From contig OX442317.1 of assembly GCA_949358305.1 (NCBI GenBank), positions 7,878,186 to 7,942,185 of the forward strand: a stretch of DNA of 64,000 nt, given 5' to 3'. Numbering within the stretch: position 1 is the stretch's first letter; each line of letters starts with the position of its first letter. The stretch comes from Strigamia acuminata (lineage: Eukaryota; Arthropoda; Chilopoda; Geophilomorpha; Linotaeniidae). Below are positions 25,221-37,100 of the stretch, piece by piece. The translations under genes were made by a program, and so were the position numbers. The notes beneath the pieces were generated by a model, which was not told where the DNA came from, did not search any database, and saw only the letters and a program-made list of their open reading frames with translations.

Positions 25221-28200
25221 ATGGATTGCGAAGGCGACAGGAGTTACAGGTTGAAGTATTTAAACGAATTACAAGTTTGACAAACGTCTAAAATTACAAT
25301 TTCTTGTCCACAGTCGTCAATATTACGTCTTCGGAGATGAAGCCACGTCTAAAATTGAAAAATTCAGGGTGCTGTTGATCGGAGCTGGTGCAGTTGGAGT
25401 GGAAATCGCGAAAAATTTAATTTTGTCTGGAATTCAATTGCTCACCGTCCAAGATGAACATTGTGTCCAAGTCAAAGATATTGGCACTCATTTGTGTGTC
25501 ACGCAAGACGATGTAGATCAAAAGCGAAATAAGTGAGCGAAAAAAAAGATTTACAAACAAAAAATATATTTTTTATATTTTTTATAATTTTTATTTATAT
25601 ATTTTTAGGGCCGAATTAATAAGCGCCAAATTATGCGAATTGAATTCACGAGTTAAAGTAGAAAATATCACGACGAGTTTTCAGTGCAATAATTTGTTTT
25701 ACCTCAGCAATTACGACGTAATTTATTGATTTATATATTTTCATTATTTACAATTTTTTCTTTTCTTTTTCCAGTGTGTTATTTTGACCGAGTCGAGTTT
25801 AGATGTTCAATTAAAGGTCAATAATTATTGTCGGAATCACTTGCCGCGACCCATCCGAGTATAACAAAAATATAATTTCCCACTTTTTATTTCTTTATTA
25901 ATTCGTTTTATTTAATTCTAGTTCATCACCGCGGACGTTTACGGCTTTTTCTGTTGGATTTTCAACGATTTCGGTCAACAGTTTGACACGATCGATGACA
26001 ATGGAGAAGAAGAAAAAGAAATTTTTATAAGTTTCATATCAAAAGTAAAAAAATATATATATAAACAAATATTTTATTTATTTTATTTATTTTATTTATT
26101 TGCAGGGTGATCCTGGCGTTGTATCGACGGTGGACAATATCCCGCACGGCTACACGAGTGGGGACATTGTACAATTCTCTCACGTAGAAGGAATGGTTAA
26201 TCTTAACGGGCAAATCGTCGAGATCGTTGCGCTTTCGCCGTCAACGTTTGCAATATGCGACACCTCGAGTGATGCATTTCCCGAGTATTTAGGCGGTGGG
26301 ATCGTATCGCGAATAAAACTACCGCAAAGGATACACTTTGTACGTACAATTTGCAACTAAAAATTCATGAAACTCGACTAATATTATTTTTTACTCGAAG
26401 GAATCGCTAGAATCTCAATTACTAAACCCGAAAATTGTCCAATTCAACAACGGCGGCGAATCCAATTTTCATTTAGCTGTGTTATCGTTTTACCGTTTCT
26501 GGCAAACTCAAAAACGACTACCCAAGCTATGGGACTCTGAAGATTCAGTTCTAATGACTCAAATTGCTCATCAATTTAACGTTGCACAGGTTTAACAAAA
26601 TTTTAAATTTTAAAAAATTTAAAATATTGATTTTTAATGTTTTTCAACGATTAATTTCAGCTTGCAGTCAATGAAAATTTAATCAATAAATTATCGAAGT
26701 CTGCCCAAAGTTGTTTTTTCCCATTAAACTCATTCGTAGGCGGTTTGGTAGCTCTGGAAGCGCTAAAAGCTGCAACCGGCAAATTTACGCCGATTCAGCA
26801 ATGGGTGAACACACTTTAAAATATTAAACTTGTAAAATAAAATATATTAAATTGAAATATTTTTTTTTTCAGTTTTCTTACGAATGCAGTGAATTAATGG
26901 CTACGAACGTTCCATTTGCGTCGCTATCTTCTCGTTATTTCCACATCTCCACGTGTTTAAAAGAGTCGGTTTTAAAGCGATTGCCCGAGCTGAAACTGCT
27001 TTTGGTAATTAAGTCGAATATCAATCGGAATTTGCTTTTAATTTTGGTCATTCCAGGTCGGATGCGGCGCTATCGGGTGCGAGCTTTTGAAGAACTTTGC
27101 GTTATTGGGGGTAGCGACGAAGGAAGGACACGTAAATTGATTTTCCGCTTGAAGAATTTCAACGAACAATATTTTTTTTATTTTTTTTTTAAGATTACGA
27201 TTGTTGACGACGACTTTGTGGAAAAATCCAACCTGAGCAGTCAAGTTTTATTTAGAGAAAAGAACCTCAGAGTAATTAATTATTTTTTTCGTGTTTTCGG
27301 TGAAAATAGAATGATTTTTTTGTTTATTTTAAATAGCTAGATAAATGCAGGGTGGCTGCTGATGCGGTTAAATTACTCAATCCGGATGTAAAAATATTTT
27401 CTCATCAACTGCGCAGTATGCAAATATTTTTGACGTGAATAAAATGTCGGATGTTGATTTGATGAATTTTTTTTCTGATTGTTTTTAGTTTGTCCCGTTA
27501 CTGCGAGTTCGACGCCGAATGAGATTTTCGAGGGTGTCGATTTGATTTTGTCGGCGGTTGATAATGTTGAAGGAAGGAGATATTTAGATAGGTAGATAAT
27601 GGAGTTGTTTATTTTATGTTTTTGTGTTTTATTTTGATGTTGTTTTTTTTGTTATTCAGTTTAGCTGTGAAATTTTGCCGTCCATTATTTGATTCTGGTT
27701 TAAATGGGACCAAAGCTCATGTACAAGTTATACTTCCGCATCGAACAGAAACTTATACAGCATTGGTATTTAATTTATCTTGAAAAATTACAATTTCTGC
27801 TTGAAAAATCACAATTTTTGCTTAAAAAATCAAAATTTTTGCTTGAAAAATCAAAATTTTTGTTTGAAAAATCACAATTTTTGCTCGAAAAATCACAATT
27901 TTTGCTTGAAAAATAACAATTTTTGCTTAAAAAGTCACAATTTTTGCTTGAAAAATCACAATTTTTGCTCGAAAAATCACAATTTTTGCTTGAAAAACCA
28001 AAATTTTTGCTTGAAAAATCAATTTTTGCTTGAAAGATCAGAATTTTTGCTTGAAAAATCAAAATTTCTGCTTAAAAAATCACAATTTTTGCTTGAAAAG
28101 TCAAAATTTTTGCTTGAAAAATCAAAATATTTGCTTGAAAAATCAAAATTTTTGCTTGAAAAATCAAAATATTTGCTTGAAAAATCAAAATTTTTGCTTG

Positions 28201-30267
28201 AAAAATCACAATTTTGCTTGAAAAATCATAATTTCTGCTTAAAAAATCAAAATTTACGTAACCAATTACAATAACTTATTATTTATTAGCCCGATCCTGC
28301 AGAACACGACGTTCCGTACTGCGTGTTAAAATCCTTTCCGTTTAGAATAGAACACACAGTTCAATGGGCGAAAGAGAAGGTATAAATACTTAATTCTTAA
28401 TTTTTTTAATTTATTTTTTAATTTCTTTTCTTTTTTTCCACGTTTCAGTTTGAGAGATATTTTACTATGAAACCAAAATCATGCAACGAGTTTTGGTTGA
28501 CTAACAAAAACGTTCCAAACGCTTTAGAGGTAAAACTATGCGTGATTACTCAACACCAAAACGTTTTTTTAAAAATTTATTATCCCGTAATTCATTTCCT
28601 TTTTAAAGAAGGAAGTATGCCAATCCATAATTGAATTATTCATCCATTTTTTCCATTTCTTCTTCCAGCTATTAAAGAGTGGTGAACACATCAACTTTTG
28701 CGTGACAGTTGCCAAATATTTACAGCGACGACCGCAAAATATTGTGGACTGCATCAACTTAGCTCGCTACATGTTTGATAAATACTTCAATCACAAAGCT
28801 CAGCAGTTGTTATCTTCCTTTCCGGTTGACAGACAATTAGAAAGTGGAGGTAATTACCGAATTACATGAGTTTTAAACAAAATAAAAAATTCTAATTGAT
28901 AAATTGCAGCTAAATTTTGGCATTTTCCTAAGAATCCGCCAACGCCGATCAAATTCAACCCGTGGATCAAACTGTAACGAAATTATAATTATTATTTTAA
29001 TCGACAATTTATTTATTTATTTATTTATTTCAGTCATTATAACTTCGTCAAATATACTGCCATGTTAGTCGCGTCGATGTACAATGTCAATGTGAGAAAA
29101 TGATCGATTAACACGAGAAATCGATTTCATTAATCATTTTTTTACAGGAAAAACTTCCAGAAATGATGAATATTTTGCTCTCAATTGTCGTGCCTGATTT
29201 CGTGCCTAAAAATAAAGTAAAATTTTAGTTAAATAATAAATTTACTCGTTGATTTTCATTCATTTATTAAAACCCAGATTATTGAAACCGACGAAACCGC
29301 GTCGAAAGTGGAAATTTCGGTCGCAGCCGACGATCCAGTCAAATGTGCGAACGAAATCGAAAAGGTCTTAAATGCGGGAATCAAAATCCCCGACGATATA
29401 TTGATGAATCCAATAGGAGCGAGAAAAGAAAACGTTTACAAAAACTTTATATTTTGTACCACAGTAAGCAATATCAAAAAACATAAAAAAGCATTCATTA
29501 CACCCCCTAAACACACCGACCATTTCAGAACTTACGAGCCGAAATGTACGGAATCAAGACCGCCGACACGGCCGCAATAAGAAAAATCGACGAGAAAATT
29601 ATTCCCGTTACAATAACAACAACGTCCGTCGTCGCCAGTTTGGTACTAAACGCACAACTAATCAAAAACGATCGATTTTAAATTCCATTCTCTCGCAGGT
29701 AACGTTGGAAGTGATTAAATTCGCGAGTAATTTCCAGCGGGAGCGCCACCAGAATCATTTTATCAATCTCGCGCTGCCACTTTTCGTCTCGTCTCAACCG
29801 TGTCAAATAAATCGCGTGAAACTCCGGTAAAAGAAATGGCAAAAATAGTAAAAATACCAAAAAAATTCATTTAAATCATTTTAAATTTCAGAGACGGAAT
29901 AATTTTCAGTATTTGGGACAAATGGGAAGTGCGTGGCGACTTAAACTTCACGTTAAAGCAGTTGATCGACCAATTGGTGGCCAAAACGGGTTTACAAGTG
30001 TCGATGATCGTCGATGGGAAACTCATCGTGTATTTGCCGATAATGCCCGGACACGAGAAACGATTCGCTCACACGTAATTAAAAATGAAGAAAAAAAAAT
30101 CAATTTTATTCAAATTAAACACTTTTTTTTTTCAATTTTATTTCAGAATGCTTTCTCTGTTGAAGGCCGATCCACATAAAAGTTTCACTGATTTATCCGT
30201 TGCGTTTGAAAATCCGGAGTCGGGCGACGACATCATGGGACCCCCGATACGATATTACTTGAAATAA
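25221..30267 (+). CDS. UBA6: Ubiquitin/FAT10-type E1 activating enzyme UBA6
   Basis: E1 enzyme that adenylates ubiquitin (and FAT10 in vertebrates) and hands it to E2s such as USE1. 25 exons, from 25221-25249 to 30147-30267, keep phase and give 992 residues (human 1052). In order: inactive adenylation domain (GAGAVG about residue 33), second Rossmann motif VGCGAIGCELL (about 422), catalytic Cys579 in PYCVLKSFP, second catalytic half-domain, and C-terminal ubiquitin-fold domain ending GPPIRYYLK. UBA6 rather than UBA1 is indicated by LKSFP, QRRPQN and KYFNHKAQQLL. The start gives YSRQYYVFGD across the first intron, as expected for E1s. Oddity: the conserved NLNRQ motif reads NLSSQ (Ser462 where Arg is expected). 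Intron 14 is a 21-bp minisatellite. The gene converges on CENP-H; its AATAAA is at 30,277. Confidence 0.95.
27776..28255. repeat. 21-bp minisatellite in UBA6 intron 14
   Basis: About 22 units of aaaaatcacaatttttgcttg; the anchor gctt falls at 27,904, 27,925 and 27,946. A5 and T5 blocks alternate every 10-11 bp, so each unit spans two helical turns. Because 21 is divisible by three and the unit lacks stops in several frames, long false frames (164 codons plus, 95 codons minus) appear. Confidence 0.97.
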
Positions 30268-30307
30268 TTTGAATGAAATAAAGAAAAGTATTTTTTGTAT
30301 TTGTTTT

Positions 30308-31170
30308 CTATGTTTGCGTTTCGTCCAGAACCACCTCTCGACCCAACTCGAGTACCAAATCCATCAATTTGTCGTCGTCGGCCCAATTTATTTCACTGCC
30401 AACGACGAGTTTTTGGAAAACGATTCTCAGGGTATTCGCCAATTTCAAGTTCTTAGAAACCACGTCGTCCAATCTGAAAGAAAGAAAATAATTTTTTTTT
30501 CAACTTGATGTAATTATTAATTATCGATCAACTAATAAAGATTATTTTACTGTTTTGACGGGTCCGAGTCGCCAAATGCCGATTTCGGCCGCGGGGACTC
30601 CAGTTCCTCTTGGAGTTCTCCTATTTCACGAACCAGTTGCATTTTCTCGTTTCTTAACTTGTAGCAATCTTGCTGGAGAAGGAACCAGCGCTCTTTTATT
30701 GCATCACATTCGGTTTTTTCCGCTAGTAATTTCGCCACGAGTGTATTTTGTTTGTTCACTAAATCCTGAATTTCTCTAAACCGAAGAAAATTCTTTTTTT
30801 TTTAAAAAATAGAATTATTTATTTAAAAACACCGACAAACTTACTTATCTGCCGTGGTTTGTAATTCTTTTGGTCTTGAAAAACTTGTACGCGTGATTTC
30901 TCCATGGACGAGCCTGAAATTACAAAATTAATTACAAAATTCCACGTTTTTATCGGAATTTCATTCATTTTTCAACCGTTTTAACGCCAAATTCGCGGTG
31001 ATTCTCTTAATAACCTCGTCAAAATCCTGTTCCAGACTAAAAAAATACACAAAACTAATTTTTAAGTCGTACATTTTTTACATTTCAATCTGTTTATAAT
31101 TCAACTACCAGTCATTTTTTTTTTGTTCATCATTTTCAACGACCATCCGACCCGAGGTTTCGGCTTCCAT
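30308..31170 (-). CDS. CENPH: Centromere protein H
   Basis: Inner-kinetochore (CCAN) subunit that joins CENP-I/K/M at centromeric chromatin. Five exons on the minus strand: 31109-31170, 30977-31036, 30845-30913, 30551-30775, 30308-30473. Phases match and give 193 residues (human 247). The middle is a predicted coiled coil (KLLAEKTECDAIKERW to GELQEELES). The diagnostic C-terminal block FQKLVVGSEINWADDDKL matches the vertebrate pattern FQNLxLGSKVNWAEDPxL. Exon 2 uses a gttgaa donor. The short N-terminus means the start is less certain, though the first ATG follows a non-coding A-rich leader. Tail-to-tail with UBA6 (40 bp between stops); head-to-head with ash1. Confidence 0.85.
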
Positions 31171-32211
31171 GTTTTTTTTTCTTTTCTTTTCAAAAATGGC
31201 GCCAACTGCTGTTTGCTCAAATAAATGTCAATTCGTCAACTCCGGATGACTAACACTAATAAAAACAAATCGTAAACCGTTAATTGTCGCAATAATTATC
31301 CCAAAAGATATAAATCGCAGTCGTAAAGCGTTTAATTTACAAAGTTTAAGCCGGCATGACGTAACGACGGCTCAATTTCTAATTTTCCCTAAAAGAGGGA
31401 GCAATTGAGAAAGAGCAATGGGAGCCGACCCGCTCTTGTTTTTCCTTCGGAGCTCTGCCGGCGTGACGCCATCTTGAATTAGTCTGCAGTGTGGAGTGAT
31501 TGTGCTGGAAATTTCTTTCTTCAGCATCAATCTTACCATGTAAACCATACTAGTCATCGAATGCAATTTTATATCGGTATCTCGCCAAATTTACCAATTC
31601 GGATAACACGCGATTGCGTACGCGCAATTTGAAATTGTTTGACATAACCGTTTTGGCGCCTAAGCCTAATAATAGTACTCGTTTGAAACCAGGTAAATAT
31701 TCAACATTATCATTCAATGTGATTTAATAGACGTTACGAGTCGCCTCATAAAATCCGCGTGCGAACGAAGCACGGAAACGAGTCCGTCCAGCTCGCGTTT
31801 ATTTATATTTCGCCCGAAAGATGTTGGGATGAAGATTGTTGATAAGAAACATGGGCACGAATTAAAGTTGTATTGAAAACTCGAACGATGTGTTTTGCAA
31901 AAACGGAAAAAAAAGATCGTTGCTTCTCTTTTTTACAAAAAGGAATTTGACACTTGGATTTTATGAGGTTACTTTCACGAGTATTCGTCTTTTGAAAACT
32001 TGGCCTAAATAATTTTTTTTTTTTATTTTTCAAATTTAAATTTTTTTAAAAAAATTTTCAAAAAAATATTTCTTCAAAATATTAATTTTTGCTTTTATTT
32101 CATGAAGTTTAGGTCGAACGAAATGTCCAAACGAATCGAGAAGTACAAACCATCGTAAATACACGGAGAGATCATTCTTGGAGCGCCGTACACGGATATT
32201 TTATAAGAAAA
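31171..32211. promoter_or_regulatory. Shared promoter interval between CENP-H and ash1
   Basis: 1,041 bp between divergent start codons. A 64-codon minus-strand frame (31,372-31,566) and a 76-codon one (31,803-32,033) have no recognisable product. The A/T-rich part at 32,010-32,090 lies just upstream of ash1. Confidence 0.5.
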
Positions 32212-34154
32212 ATGGATTTGACGCGGAATCGTCGCGCCGGAAGTGGAAATAAATTGACGAAGAAGAGTAAACAGCAGCACGCGATCGAGATTTCGGATTC
32301 GTCGGACACGGCGGATTCGTCCGATTCGGACAGCTCGTCGAGCACGTCCAACTCGGGCTGTTTTTCGTCGTGTTCGACGTCGTCGTCGTCGACGAGCGAC
32401 TCGCACGAGTTCGCCATCCGCGAGACGAACTTCGACAAGGGGCAGCTGAAGCTGAAAATCGCGACGACTCGGATTAAGAAATGCAAGGAGAAGAAAAGAC
32501 AGCGCAGACGACACGACCGGAGACCGCGACCCGCCATCAAAATCACAATCCCGCTCAAACACAAGCGCCATAGTTGGAAAAATAATTTTAGGACAAACGA
32601 AAAGAAAAAAAAGAAAATCACGAGCGACGAGAAGAGAAAAAAGATCAAAGTAAGTGATTTTTGGGAGGAAAGAATGCCGAAAATGCGAGCATTGTTACTT
32701 GTTGGGATAAGTATGGAGTGATTTTTCTCTTTTCGTGTCCCCTGGTTGGAAAAATGCAGAAATGTGCGCTGAATATCATCATTCATGTCTCTCTCTATCT
32801 TTTTCTCTTATTTATTTTTTTTAAATTTATAATTTTTGTTTTTATGTGGTTGTCCTTGAGGTTTGGAGTAATTAGTATTCCACGGTTGTCTTAGGAGTTA
32901 GTGGTCTAAATCGTATGTGTGTAACTGTGTTAAAAGAGTGGAAGTTGGTAAAAAATAAATAAATAATTAAATAATTAAATAAATAAATAATTACGATTTT
33001 ATTTATTTATTTATTAATTTTTTTATTTGATTTTTTAAAAGTTTTTTTTTTATTTTTTAACGTTAATTTTGATTTTTAACGTTAATTTTGATTTTTTAAC
33101 GTTAACTTCGATTTTTTTTAATGCTAACTTCATTTTTTTAACGCTAACTTCGATTTTTTTAACGTTTATTTCGATTTTTTTACGTTTATTTCGATTTTTT
33201 TACGTTTATTTCGATTTTTTTAACGTTTATTTCGATTTTTTAAACGTTTATTTCGATTTTTAACGTTTTTTTTTCTCGATTTTTTAACGTTTTTTTCAAT
33301 TTTTATCTCATTATTATTGTTATTTTTTTTATATTGCGATTAACAATCTTCTATAGGAAATTATTGATTTTTTGATAAAAGAAAATATAATTTTTTTTTA
33401 TTTATTTAATTTTTTATAAATAAATAATTAGATTAAACAAAAAAAAAATGTAAACACTGGGATTGATTAGTTTCGGCATTTTTCGAGTTTGAGATGTAAA
33501 AAGTAAACAAAAATAAATTAATTTCTTAAATCAGCGAGCAACTTGTAGTGGGTCGTTGTTTGGGCGAAATTTATGGCGCTCTCGTAATAAATTCCTATAA
33601 TTAAATGCTAAAGTGTAGTTTTAAGCTGGATAACACGGATTTTTGTGGTTTCGAGGTGTGTTAGTTTATGTTTTTAATTATAATTATTATTTTAATCCGA
33701 GAATAAAACGAATTAAACGACATTGAGAAAGTAGAATTCCAAAAAATTAATTTCAAACTAAAAAAAGAAATGTTTTATGACAAGAAGTTGAGTGTTGACC
33801 AGTTGTTTGTGTGCCTCGGAGGCAGCAATTTGAGTTTGTGAGACTGGTATGTTCAACGGCTAGGTCAGATGAAGGTTTTTTTTGTAAAGTTCATGAACCG
33901 AACGTGCATTTTCATTGAAGGGGGATTTGAAATGAATTAAATGCGCGCTGGATAATTAAATTTTGCGGTCTTTTTTTTTCGGAATTAAAGGGAAAAGATT
34001 GAACGAGAAAAATCGGTTAAAATTAATTTTTTGTTGTTGTTGTTTTTTTGTTTTGTGTTTTTTTTGGGTTCAGAGAGAATTCTGTCAAGGGGAGCGGGTA
34101 AAGTTCCTTTCCTTAAGGAGCTGAGACTAATTTGGAAATTTAAATTAAAGTTGT

Positions 34155-34191
<37 letters not shown>

Positions 34192-37100
34192 ATTATTATT
34201 TTTTTGATCGTGTCGTTTTCCTGTCGCGGTTATTTGCATAAGAATCATTTTTACACCGATAGTTTCAAGGCCGGAAATTTTTAAGTGCTTTGCTTTGATG
34301 TTAAATATTTCGAGGCCTGGCGACAGCAATCAATAAAAGTCGTGTTTCTTTCAAATTGTCAGTTCGTTTTAATGGGATTTTTTTTTTTTTTGAATTGTGT
34401 TGACATTTTTTGACGTCTTAATTTTTAAATTTAATAAAAAATAATAATAATAAATAAATAAATAAATAGATAAATTTTTATTTTTATTTTTTTAATTTTT
34501 TTAATGATTTATTATCTTTTTTCTTTTCCTTAAAGATGTTATGCAAGATTTCAAGGTTGTTCTTAAAGTGGTTTCGCTGGAATTCAAGTTAAAATTAAAG
34601 TCAACACACCACAGGCTAATGGCTTCGCTTAACCAGAAGCATTTTATGGATGTTAGTCTTAGATAATGTTACGGTAACATCTGGTATCATGCAGCGTACA
34701 GCCGCCATGCTGCATAATTCCATATCAAACGTAAAATACCACCCAAAAAAATAATAACAATAATTTATCACCAAAAAACATAAAAAATAAATTATTATTC
34801 AATTTTTCCCCCAAAAAAAAAAAAAATAATAATAATTACACGTTTTTATTAAAATTAAAAAAAAAATGGTGTCCGATGTTGGTTTGAATTTGAAGAAAGG
34901 AAATGATTTTTTTTTCGACTTGACCTCTTTTTCTACTCCCTTTCTGTTTTTTAAGGCTAACGGAATTTGGTCGGGTAATGCTTTTTAAATATTTATTAAT
35001 TTTGTTTGTTTTGCAGCGACAAAATGGCGGGAGCGAGTGAGAGAGAGAGAGAGAAAAAAACATTTATTTTGTAGGAGCATTTTTAGTCGGTGCAACTGGC
35101 ACTGGATCAATGCATGCCTATTAGACAGTTGAGTCCTCTCTGCTATGACATCAAATGTGTGTGTGTTGCCATGGTAATACACTTACCGAGGTTACAAGCA
35201 TTTAAATGGTTTGCTGGGGAAACGACAATGAATTCATATTTTTGCTTTGTTGTCACTGAATTGACGTCGTGTTTATTTAGCGAATTAAAGGAAATAATAA
35301 ATACATGAATAAATAAATAAATAAAAAACACGCAATTGATCGCGTTTTGCAATCTACGACGCTCTTAAAGGTGGTTTTTTATTTTTTATTTCGTTTTGGG
35401 TGGTGCGAGCGAGCGGGAATTTAGGCCGACGATGTTATTTAAAGATTTTGACGAGATTTTGGTCAATTTTTTGATGTTTTCTTTTCGGGCGCTGTAAAAA
35501 GTGGAAATTTTTTTGTTCAATAATCACGGGGGTTACCATAGCAATGACATTTGAGTGGATGTGTAATTGAGAGGGGGGATGGTGGGGTGGGAATAATTTA
35601 AAGATGATTTAATTAATTTTTTAATTTTTAATTCGTTTTTTAGAGTCGGCATAAGCGGTCAAAGGATAAGAAAAGAAGTGGCGGGTGTTCGGCAAAAAAC
35701 TCACGTCAGACAAGTGGTAACTCGAACTGCGTGGGTGGCGGTGGGAACAACAGCAACATCGACACGACGAGGTTATCTCTGCTGGAGACGACGGGGCGAA
35801 TGTCAAACGTGTTGACGCCCAGCACCAACACCGAAGACCTCCTTCAGGACCACGAGATCACCGACCTAGCCGAGCAGTTGCAGAGGAACTTCTCGGAGCG
35901 ATCGGCGGGGGATCACCTCGACGATCTGAGCCACGATGGCAATCTCAACATGAGCGACAGTCTTCAGGTGAGTCGAAAAAGAAGACGGAAATTAATTAAT
36001 TAATTTATTTATTTATTTTGGATTAATTTTGAATAGGAAATCGATCAGGCGGATTTAGAGGCGCTTTTACCGGAAGTGGACGCGTCGCCGAGTTCGGATC
36101 ACGGCCCGTTCGGGTTCGGAACCAACTGTTCGGACGGGGAGAGCGTGGACGAACTGCCGGAGTTTTCCGAGCAGATCATGTCGGACACGGTGGCCGCCAT
36201 CCAGTCGAGCATTTTGGACATGACGGGACCCGTTCCGTCGCCGCCGCAGCCCGCGGACGGCGACGTGGTGGACTCGGTCGTGGGGATTTGCGCGGAGATG
36301 TCGAGTTCGGGCGCGCAGCCGAGCGTGGATCGGGGTTTCGCGTACTCGGTGTTTCCGGAGTGCGCGGCCGGCACGTCCATCACGCATCCCGGGCTGCTGA
36401 GTCCGTTCCGCGACGTTCCGGCGGTGGACGCGGCGCTGAGCGAACGAATGCAGACCCCGCCCAAGCTGGAGCTGTCGATCGTGGACGCCAAGGTGCGCAG
36501 CGGGTCGAAGCGGAAGAAAATGGCGTCGGAGATGGAGAGCGACGCGGACAGCGCGTCGGATTCGACGCAGAAGAAGAAGAAGCGGATGCGAGCCGGCAGC
36601 AACCAGCACCTGCCGCCCGAGTTGGACGCCACGTCGAACGTGTCGCCCGACAGCGGCATCCAGTCGATCGCCGGCTCGCCGTTCCACACGGACTCGCCGT
36701 GCCAGCAGTTCGCCAACAACTCGCCGGCCGCTCTGAATTCGCAGAATTGTTCGCCGCCGAGTCTGGCGAGTCACCTGTCGCGGGCCGGCCAGAACTCGCC
36801 GATGGGCGCCTACTTGAGTTCTTCCCCCGCGCCCAATCTGTCGCCGCCGCCGCCCAGATTGAGCCCCTGCATTCCGCCGCCCATGAAGTACTCGCCGAAC
36901 GATTCGGACCAGCAGCTGCCGGTCATCACGGCCATGATGACGTGTTCGTCGAAGGACTCGTCCGATTCGGAGTCGGACGGGTGGAATTTGCAGCGTCTGA
37001 AGGACGAGAGGGAGCGGCCTGTGTTGCAAGCGATAATGGAATTGAATGTGCTTCCAACTCTGACGAAGGAAACCAGTGGTAAGTGGATCGAGAATTCGAG

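Noticed and set aside
27780..28274. 164-codon open frame (Asn/Phe/Cys/Leu/Lys) on the plus strand and a 95-codon one on the minus strand
   Set aside because: Translation of the 21-bp minisatellite inside UBA6 intron 14; the surrounding splice sites and E1 homology require this to be intron.
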